The notes beneath the pieces are model-generated. The model saw only the letters and a list, made by a program, of their open reading frames with translations, had not been told where the DNA came from and did no database searches. The translations under genes were made by a program, and so were the position numbers. DNA of 20,069 nt from a virus, in the IMG/VR virus record IMGVR_UViG_3300043444_000008, positions 1-20,069 of that record; one strand, 5' to 3'. The number at the start of each line of letters is the position of its first letter. Positions within the stretch are counted from its first letter, which is position 1. Below are positions 1 to 5,532 of this stretch, one piece after another.

Positions 1-41
1 TGTATTGTTGGGTCAATCTGAGATGTGGTAGTAGTCGCCAT
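1..41 (-). CDS. Start of a gene cut by the window edge (probable virion protein)
   Basis: Only the first 13 codons are present (MATTTTSQIDPTI). The ATG at 39-41 is preceded by a clean AGGAG ribosome site with about 7 bases of spacing, so the start is well supported. Its place at the downstream end of the tail genes suggests another virion component. The visible part carries no domain, so no function can be assigned. Confidence 0.6.
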   Translation of the reverse strand, partial: MATTTTSQIDPTI

Positions 42-60
42 GTTTTACTCCTAGAGTTTC

Positions 61-90
61 GGATTCCATAGCGGGTCATCCACGGAATCC
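61..90. repeat. Inverted repeat GGATTCC-N16-GGAATCC between virion genes
   Basis: Perfect 7-base arms at 61-67 and 84-90 lie between the stop of the 260-residue protein gene and the ribosome site of the next gene. No T-run follows on either strand, so it is not a standard terminator. It abuts a TATAAT box at 91-96. It could be an operator, an RNA processing hairpin in read-through mRNA, or chance. Confidence 0.4.
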
Positions 91-119
91 ATTATACATA
101 AATTGTGAAAATCAACCAA
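91..119 (-). promoter_or_regulatory. Possible sigma-70 promoter before the truncated gene
   Basis: On the minus strand a perfect -10 box TATAAT (96-91) lies 17 bases after a weak -35-like TTGGTT (119-114). It could add transcription for the gene starting at 41. The -35 is poor and AT-rich intergenic DNA gives chance matches, so this is tentative. Confidence 0.35.
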
Positions 120-894
120 TAATTACATAGCCATATGTCTTATCAGCCGTTGAATTAGCAAAGTGGGTTAATGTCGCCTCACCCTTACCTTGACTGCTTA
201 CATAAACATTTGTGTCAGCCAAAGGTGCAATATATTGAACAGTTGCAATAACAGCAGGAATAGATGGTCTTGGGATGCCTGTATCAGCAGCAAAATGCTC
301 TAAGGTAACGCCAACATCAGAAACAGAACCAACAATCTGGATGTAATCACCAGCGTTTAAATCAAGGAATATATTGACAGAACCAATTAAATGGCTAGGG
401 TCACCTGTGCTTTTTCTTGCTGGCAATCCAAATCTACTAGCTGAACGAACAACATCAGTTCCATTTACTCGAAACCAAACGTCAGCATATTGACCATCAT
501 TTGTTGAGTTTTGCAGTTGTAAGGAAAACTGAACATTGTAAGTTCCACCATTTCTAACATTCATTCTTGTTGTGTTAGATAGGTAAACTCCATTTGATTC
601 TTCTGTTGTGTCAAATTCAACAATAGCAGATGAGCCAACACTAGGTGCTACTTGGTCTGTGTTGTTTGAAAACATCCCATAAGGCGCAGCATCTGCAAAC
701 GCAGCAGCACTATATGGAACTAATAAAATCTTTGAATCTGCACCAATACGCCTGTCAATAATCGTAGTGGTTGTAGCATTTCCAGTCGCTAGAGTAATCG
801 TTCCTGTGTTATTGGTCTTGCCATCCATGATGCCACGAACCACCTCTGCCACGGCTCGTTGGTCACCACCGAAAGCAGGTAGGCTTCTAAACAT
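112..894 (-). CDS. Virion protein with a jelly-roll-like C-terminal region
   Basis: A 260-residue protein, unnamed. Its N-terminal part is rich in Thr and Asn (TGTITLATGNATTTTII). From about residue 95 it reads as alternating beta strands: GVYLSNTTRMNVRNGGTYNV, then QLQNSTNDGQYADVWFRVNG, then DLNAGDYIQIVGS. This rhythm is typical of C1q/TNF-like jelly rolls on phage appendage and decoration proteins, but I infer the fold from pattern only. The ATG lies directly after the stop of the tail accessory gene upstream (its stop and this start share base 894), which implies translational coupling and a late structural role. It could be a head or tail decoration protein or a fibre-associated protein. 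There is no signal peptide or membrane segment. Confidence 0.75.
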   Translation of the reverse strand: MFRSLPAFGGDQRAVAEVVRGIMDGKTNNTGTITLATGNATTTTIIDRRIGADSKILLVPYSAAAFADAAPYGMFSNNTDQVAPSVGSSAIVEFDTTEESNGVYLSNTTRMNVRNGGTYNVQFSLQLQNSTNDGQYADVWFRVNGTDVVRSASRFGLPARKSTGDPSHLIGSVNIFLDLNAGDYIQIVGSVSDVGVTLEHFAADTGIPRPSIPAVIATVQYIAPLADTNVYVSSQGKGEATLTHFANSTADKTYGYVIIG

Positions 895-2333
895 CAGCGA
901 ACCCCTTGACCAACAACATCTACATCAATAGCCACAGCGTTTTTCCAGTCTGCACCAGTAGGAACTAACTGGAGTCTGTGGTATCTACCAGAACTACGCA
1001 AAGAAACCCTGTTCTCAGAGTCTGCTGCTACGGCTGTTCCATAGTTCACACTTTGGTTTAACAATGCACGAGAAGCTACCGCAATAGTGGCTGAACCATT
1101 GTCAACTTGTGGACGAGCCAATGTCACCAAAGAAACACCACCTAAGTCAATGTCTCCAGTAGAAATCTGACCTGTAAGGTTTGCGCCTGTGTATGTGTAA
1201 ACCTTGTTTCCTAACGTACCACCAAGGAAGTATTTACCACCAACATACAAACGAGAGTCAAGGCTTGTTGTCAATGCGTCAATAGAACCATTGATGCTGT
1301 CCAACTGCTCAAGAGTTACAGACGCTGTAGAGGCTTCAGACAAGTAATCTGTACCTGCATCTGCATATGTCCACTTCTTCGTTGCAAAGTTGTAAATAAT
1401 CAGTTTACGATTTCCATCGATAGCAACATAGTTCCATATAACCAACTTGCGAACAGGGTCAACAGCAGCAGACATAGAACCATAATCAGATTCTGAAGCA
1501 TCGTTAATAAAGAATCGGTCAACCTTCTCACTTCCAATTGGTTGAATCGTTTGACCATCGCATAAATAGAAACCATCATCAGATAAGAAGAATGTGATGC
1601 CTTGGTACTGAGCAATTGAGCCAGCAACCATACAGCCCTTGTTACGAGAGATATTGTCAAACTGGAAAATGAATGGCGTACCAACATAGGTCATTCGGCT
1701 AATGGCTCTCTCCAAGAAAACCAAGCCAAACTCACCACCACGAATACCAACAATCTGACCACCATCAGGAATATCTTGATAGTCAGCCTGAGTGTTTACA
1801 TCCTCTGTCCAATCTGTTTCATCATTGATTGCAGACCAGCGAACACGATACTGTTGCTGTGCAGCACTCTCATAAGTATTAGCCACAACCACAAAGTCAC
1901 GAACAACAGTAATGTATTTAGCGATAGGTGCAGAAGCGTCCAAGTCTGCAAATGAAGTGGATGTTCCTAGCGTCCATGCTTGCAATTTGTCAGCATTGTT
2001 GGTTGTGATGACAACCTTGCCAAACTGAGTAAAACGAACTTTATCGTTAATACCAGTAGTCATTCCTGACTTAACTTGAGTCAATGCACCAACACCATCA
2101 ACTGTATAAATCTTAGTGTTGCCAGATGTAAACAACTGAGTTGTGGAGTCTGGATTCTTAGCAGCGTATAAGGTAAATAATTCTTCAGCAGCAGAACCAG
2201 AAAAGGCTACAGCACTAGGGAAAGGGCCGTACCCAACAGCTTGAGAAACGACATTCTTAGCGTCTGTTAAAACACCAGTAATACCTGACTGGTCAGGCAT
2301 CCACTCACCTAGTTGTATTCTTTGTGTAGGCAT
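894..2333 (-). CDS. Tail accessory / DNA stabilisation-type protein (P22 gp10-like)
   Basis: The 479-residue product begins MPTQRIQLGEWMPDQSGI. The frame is open for 19 more codons upstream, but this ATG sits one base after the adaptor gene's stop (TGATATG on the minus strand), so restart here is more likely than a long overlap. It has the layout of head-closure and tail-plug proteins of short-tailed phages: an N-terminal GEW.PD segment, then beta-propeller-like repeats with phrases such as KIYTVDGVGALTQV, RVRWSAINDETDWTE and GGEFGLVFLERAISRMTY. In the P22 family such proteins close the portal after packaging and hold the DNA in. Its position just after the adaptor gene fits. The assignment rests on context and recalled family patterns; similarity to T7 gp12-type tail tubular proteins is an alternative. 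Confidence 0.75.
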   Translation of the reverse strand: MPTQRIQLGEWMPDQSGITGVLTDAKNVVSQAVGYGPFPSAVAFSGSAAEELFTLYAAKNPDSTTQLFTSGNTKIYTVDGVGALTQVKSGMTTGINDKVRFTQFGKVVITTNNADKLQAWTLGTSTSFADLDASAPIAKYITVVRDFVVVANTYESAAQQQYRVRWSAINDETDWTEDVNTQADYQDIPDGGQIVGIRGGEFGLVFLERAISRMTYVGTPFIFQFDNISRNKGCMVAGSIAQYQGITFFLSDDGFYLCDGQTIQPIGSEKVDRFFINDASESDYGSMSAAVDPVRKLVIWNYVAIDGNRKLIIYNFATKKWTYADAGTDYLSEASTASVTLEQLDSINGSIDALTTSLDSRLYVGGKYFLGGTLGNKVYTYTGANLTGQISTGDIDLGGVSLVTLARPQVDNGSATIAVASRALLNQSVNYGTAVAADSENRVSLRSSGRYHRLQLVPTGADWKNAVAIDVDVVGQGVR

Positions 2334-2334
2334 A

Positions 2335-2955
2335 TCAGATGTATGTTGTTTGCATTGCCAATGGAACGCCAGAGAATTGACCCTTCTCATCAGAACGAGT
2401 CAACGAATTCATAGCCCTGTCAAACATAGTTCCCCATGTATTGATTCGAGCATCATTCATCAAGTAAGGCTCTGCCTCTACCAATGACGCATACAAGAGC
2501 AAATCAGGACACACAGTCATGAATGTATTGCTTGTGTTTGAGTCACTCAAGTAAGGAGGCGCAGCAGAGTAAATCAATGTCAATGTGTAGCCAGTATCAG
2601 GTACTGGTGCTAACTTAAATGTGGAAGCTAGGACTGTGTAATCCAATGGCTTACCCACATCTGTTGTTCGTGAGTTACGAGAGAACAAAGATGGCGATTG
2701 GTAGTTCAATGGCATCACAGGATTGACATTGACGACAAAATCTTTTACTTCCAAGAAGTCAGATGGGATACTGACTGTCGCTGTTCCTGATGTACAGGTC
2801 AGCGTTGTTGAACTCAACATCTGGCGAATACGCAAGTCTCTACGCAAGCGAATCTCTGCCAAACGAATAAAGTCTGGGATTTGAGTTGTTAGGTCTGAAC
2901 GAGCCAAGTATCCTGCGATAGTTGTCTGTAGTTCAGCATAGGTAGTAAAACTCAT
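2335..2955 (-). CDS. Head-to-tail adaptor protein (P22 gp4 / T7 gp11-like)
   Basis: A 206-residue protein beginning MSFTTYAELQTTIAGYLARS, followed by a helical N-terminal region (TTQIPDFIRLAEIRLRRDLR) and a beta-rich middle (TATVSIPSDFLEVKDFVV, FKLAPVPDTGYTLTLIYSA). It ends with helices around CPDLLLYASLVEAEPYLMND. These are the hallmarks of the phage adaptor family that docks under the portal and starts the tail of podoviruses. It has a strong AGGAG site and starts in a 4-base ATGA overlap with the 101-residue gene upstream. Its stop is one base before the next start. Adaptor followed by tail plug is the expected late order. Length and motifs look complete. Confidence 0.85.
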   Translation of the reverse strand: MSFTTYAELQTTIAGYLARSDLTTQIPDFIRLAEIRLRRDLRIRQMLSSTTLTCTSGTATVSIPSDFLEVKDFVVNVNPVMPLNYQSPSLFSRNSRTTDVGKPLDYTVLASTFKLAPVPDTGYTLTLIYSAAPPYLSDSNTSNTFMTVCPDLLLYASLVEAEPYLMNDARINTWGTMFDRAMNSLTRSDEKGQFSGVPLAMQTTYI

Positions 2956-3257
2956 ACAACTCCTGTTCTAGTGCGCCAAGCACGATTCATTGGGTCATTC
3001 AGGAAAGCGGCAAAACGCTTATCATCAACAACAGCATAACCACGCATGATGCCTTGTTTGTTAAGGTCATCAATAACTGTCAATGGGATAGATGCAACCT
3101 TGTTGCCAAACAAGTTGTCAGACCATCTTGCTCGTTCATCAAAGGAGTTATATTCCTTTTTGTTCTGCTCAACAATAGCAGAAACGTCTTGACGAGTTTG
3201 AATGATGATGCCACCTTCACCATCGGCATGAACAGCAGTTTCTCTAATCTTTTCCAT
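2952..3257 (-). CDS. Conserved phage protein of unknown function
   Basis: A 101-residue soluble, charged protein. Visible segments are DGEGGIIIQTRQDVSAIVEQ, NKKEYNSFDERARWSDN and a C-terminal NDPMNRAWRTRTGVV. I do not recognise a named domain. The words Asn-Arg-Ala-Trp-Arg-Thr-Arg at the end are reminiscent of small proteins found between capsid and adaptor genes in related phages. It overlaps the adaptor gene by 4 bases (ATGA). No good ribosome site precedes its ATG, and an extended -10-like box sits exactly 7 bases upstream of the A, so it may be read from a leaderless transcript or by read-through from the capsid gene. A head-completion or connector role is inference from position. Confidence 0.7.
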   Translation of the reverse strand: MEKIRETAVHADGEGGIIIQTRQDVSAIVEQNKKEYNSFDERARWSDNLFGNKVASIPLTVIDDLNKQGIMRGYAVVDDKRFAAFLNDPMNRAWRTRTGVV

Positions 3258-3263
3258 ACACTA

Positions 3264-3272
3264 ATTCTATCA
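3264..3272 (-). promoter_or_regulatory. Extended -10-like box before the adaptor cluster
   Basis: TGATAGAAT on the minus strand matches the extended -10 form TGnTAnnnT. It lies just past the capsid-gene terminator and puts the predicted start of transcription on the A of the ATG at 3257. No -35 is visible. It could restart transcription after the terminator. Confidence 0.3.
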
Positions 3273-3280
3273 GTTTGGGT

Positions 3281-3324
3281 AGAAAAGAAAATGCCCCAGA
3301 GGGTTAAGTCTGAGGCATTTTTTG
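3281..3324 (-). terminator. Intrinsic terminator after the major capsid gene
   Basis: A 13-base-pair hairpin has arms 3288-3300 and 3309-3321 around an 8-base loop, 17 bases past the capsid stop. Leftward RNA would pair every position, with one G-U wobble (complement of 3296 and 3313), and then run into TTTTCTTTTC. Rightward RNA has a C-A mismatch at the same place, which argues that it works on the leftward transcript. It probably damps rather than blocks read-through into the tail genes. Confidence 0.8.
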
Positions 3325-3337
3325 GGGTTACCTTAGA

Positions 3338-4288
3338 TTAAGGTGTCAAGTCAGCAATGATGCCGTGAGCAGCTTGGTTTTTAACTTCCAAGGTGTACTC
3401 AGCCAACAACTGTGTGCTTTCGTTGTCACCAGTCACAGCCAACTCGTTGGTCTGGAAAGGACGCAGGTAAGCAACAGCAGCCATGTCGGGGTCAAGCACA
3501 AATGCTGTCTCATCGCATGAGTTGGTAGAAGTCATGAAGCGGTTAGGAACAACAGAAATTGTACCGAAATCGCTCATGTACACATCAGCAGCAGCCACGA
3601 TTGTGGTTGGGCTGTTAGATGGGGCCATGAAACGCTGAGCAGCGATACCAGCAAAAGCTGAAACAACTTGCTTGTGTGCAGGGTTGACCATCAACACTTT
3701 GGGGTTGCCACCAGAAGCGTAAACGCTCTTAACAACAGATTGCAACAAGGCTTCTGTGAAAGTGCGGTTTGTGCCGTTTACACGAGCAGTTGTACCCAAA
3801 GAACCAGCGACACCATCAGTACCACCAGAGTAGTTGCTGTTCAGCCATGCTTGCAGACCGCCCAATTTACGAGCAGTAGAGGAGTCACCATTGGCAGCAA
3901 TCTGGTTGCTCAACAAAGATGTTTCCATGTCACGCTTGATTTCAGCAGAGGCTTTAGCCAACTGATAAGCCTTTTCAGACTTACGACCAGCTTTGTCAAC
4001 TGACTGCAAAGTGCCAGAAATCTTAACAGTTTTCTGAGCGATTTGAGTGCGGTTGCCAACACGAGTTGTTGGAGACATAGTAGCGTCAGATGCTGTTGCA
4101 CCCTCAACTGCAAAGTTTGACAAAGTAGCAGCAGCCAAGCTGTCAGTCTGCCACTCGTGCAGAACAGCAGTAGCCTTTGTCTTGCCAATAGAAGACATAA
4201 AAGGTGTGTCTGTGGGGCTGATGTTATAGATTACATCAGAAAGGTCTTCGCGCATACCGATAGCGGTATATGTTTGATATGTAGCCAT
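3338..4288 (-). CDS. Major capsid protein, SU10-type (DUF5309)
   Basis: A 316-residue protein that forms the HK97-fold shell. The N-terminus MATYQTYTAIGMREDLSDVI followed by ISPTDTPFMSSIGKTKA and the phrase HEWQTDSLA is characteristic of the SU10-type major capsid family. Further matching segments are AEIKRDMETSLLSNQ, RKLGGLQAWLNSN, PKVLMVNPAHKQVVSAFAGI and DFGTISVVPNRFM. Length is normal for the family. A strong GGAG ribosome site lies 8 bases before the ATG, as expected for the most abundant virion protein, and a terminator follows at once. The scaffold gene lies just upstream, the standard order. Confidence 0.95.
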   Translation of the reverse strand: MATYQTYTAIGMREDLSDVIYNISPTDTPFMSSIGKTKATAVLHEWQTDSLAAATLSNFAVEGATASDATMSPTTRVGNRTQIAQKTVKISGTLQSVDKAGRKSEKAYQLAKASAEIKRDMETSLLSNQIAANGDSSTARKLGGLQAWLNSNYSGGTDGVAGSLGTTARVNGTNRTFTEALLQSVVKSVYASGGNPKVLMVNPAHKQVVSAFAGIAAQRFMAPSNSPTTIVAAADVYMSDFGTISVVPNRFMTSTNSCDETAFVLDPDMAAVAYLRPFQTNELAVTGDNESTQLLAEYTLEVKNQAAHGIIADLTP

Positions 4289-4303
4289 GTTAATACTCCA
4301 AAT

Positions 4304-5239
4304 TTAAAAGAATCGTTCAAATGCTTTAGCAGCGTCTTGGACTTTGCCAGTTTCACGCAACCTCTGCATAACCTGTTTATCTTGTGATGACTTTGTAGGA
4401 GGCGCAGAAGTCCCAGAACGCATCATCTTGGGAGCAGCTTGAAGTTTCTTGGTTAATTCAGGCTTACTCTTTTGAAGTTGCTCATACTTCATTGCTTTAT
4501 ACAAACTCACCACAGCCCGAGAGTCATAAACGGAACTGAGTTCTTGGTCAGTCCACCCAACAGACTTCGCATAATCACGGATTTGTTTCCGAATCGCATC
4601 ACCCTGTGGCGTAGCCAACTCAGGAATCAGACCAACTAGCTTTTCAGATTCTTGACGGAGATGGTTTTGCAAAGAGGCTTGTTGCTCGGCTTGTTGCTGT
4701 TGTGCAATGCGTTGCTGTTCTTGCCTTACTACTGCTAACTGCTTCTCACGCTGATTCTGTTCAGCTACCGCTACGGCATAACCGATAGGGTCTGTTTCCT
4801 TTAGAACATCTAAGTCCACACCCTTATTTTGCTGCGTAAGGAAGCTATCCAACGCTTGCAACTTCTGGGCATATGCCTGTCGTTCTTGTTTCACCTGCTC
4901 TAAGTGAATACGCTCTGCTTCTACAGCTTTGCGTTGTTCAGCTAAAGCCTGAGACTTTTTCGTGTAATCTACACCTTGCTGATAACCTTTAATGAGTTCT
5001 TCTTCGTCAACTTCAATCTCCTCACCAGCAGCTTTGACTTTATATCTAGGCTTTGGTTGCTCGACTTCTTCTTCCTCAGAATACTCGGCATCAGCTTCAT
5101 CAGACGCTTGTAGTTCCTCTGACTGTTCTTCGGTTTGGCCTTGTTCGGCTTCCTCTGAATCACCCATTAGCCCCATTAACGCTGAAGCGGCTTGGTTTAC
5201 ATCTAGGCTTTCACTCCCTTGTGGGTTGGTGTTTTCCAT
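4304..5239 (-). CDS. Capsid scaffolding protein
   Basis: A 311-residue protein with the composition of phage scaffolds. Residues 20-60 are strongly acidic (runs of Glu and Asp such as EEQSEELQASDEADAE), followed by a short folded patch YKVKAAGEEIEVDEEELIKG. Residues 90-205 form a long Gln/Glu/Lys coiled coil (QQRIAQQQQAEQQASLQ). The C-terminus is a basic helix-turn region ending RETGKVQDAAKAFERFF, which in known scaffolds binds the coat protein. It lies directly upstream of the capsid gene, 15 bases apart. It acts inside the procapsid and leaves or is degraded on maturation. The role is inferred from position, composition and the basic helical tail. Confidence 0.9.
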   Translation of the reverse strand: MENTNPQGSESLDVNQAASALMGLMGDSEEAEQGQTEEQSEELQASDEADAEYSEEEEVEQPKPRYKVKAAGEEIEVDEEELIKGYQQGVDYTKKSQALAEQRKAVEAERIHLEQVKQERQAYAQKLQALDSFLTQQNKGVDLDVLKETDPIGYAVAVAEQNQREKQLAVVRQEQQRIAQQQQAEQQASLQNHLRQESEKLVGLIPELATPQGDAIRKQIRDYAKSVGWTDQELSSVYDSRAVVSLYKAMKYEQLQKSKPELTKKLQAAPKMMRSGTSAPPTKSSQDKQVMQRLRETGKVQDAAKAFERFF

Positions 5240-5261
5240 TTGTCATCTCAAAAATCGCTAG

Positions 5262-5296
5262 ACACCTTCTAGACGGAGGTGTAGCCCATAGGCTAC
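5262..5296 (-). repeat. Two neighbouring hairpins before the scaffold gene
   Basis: Within the 53-base gap are GTAGCC-N4-GGCTAC (5281-5296, covering the stop of the 79-residue gene) and ACACCT-N9-AGGTGT (5262-5282). They share two bases, so they compete. On the leftward RNA the second is followed 6 bases on by a short T5 run. This may be a weak attenuator or a processing site for the scaffold and capsid mRNA. Confidence 0.4.
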
Positions 5297-5532
5297 AGAA
5301 TCTTCCACTTCTTCTCTCTAATCACAGTTTCCGAGGCTAAGCCTTCTAGGTGTCCTGTAATTAGTTCTAATGTCTTTATGTGCCTGTAAGCGTCTTCACG
5401 CCTATCAGATTCTTCTGCACTTGTGTTAATTATTACACTAATCTGCTCTTTTTTCAAATTATCTATGACATCTTTGAAAAAGTCATCATTTAGTAAGTTT
5501 TTAGCCCATTGTGCGAGAAGCTGTTTGTCCAT
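5293..5532 (-). CDS. Small conserved phage protein, unknown function
   Basis: A 79-residue, highly charged, helical protein: AQWAKNLLNDDFFKDVIDNL followed by EESDRREDAYRHIKTLELITGHLEGLA. The second part, with paired Arg and Glu and the word AYRHIKTL, resembles small proteins encoded between portal and scaffold genes in other podoviruses, but I know no function for them. Its first 32 bases lie inside the end of the upstream 813-codon gene in another frame. The ATG is the only good start, and no strong ribosome site is seen, so translation is probably coupled. A virion assembly role is inferred from position only. Confidence 0.75.
   Translation of the reverse strand: MDKQLLAQWAKNLLNDDFFKDVIDNLKKEQISVIINTSAEESDRREDAYRHIKTLELITGHLEGLASETVIREKKWKIL

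Noticed and set aside
2334-2390. 19 extra codons before MPTQ in the tail accessory frame
   Set aside because: They lie inside the adaptor gene, and the MPTQ start sits one base past the adaptor stop, a normal coupled start.
3668-4229. Rightward and alternate leftward frames over the capsid gene
   Set aside because: The capsid frame is clearly coding; these frames show no domain or start signal.
4992-5340. Rightward frames with long Ser or Leu runs opposite the scaffold gene
   Set aside because: They are mirror frames of the acidic Glu/Asp-rich scaffold codons.
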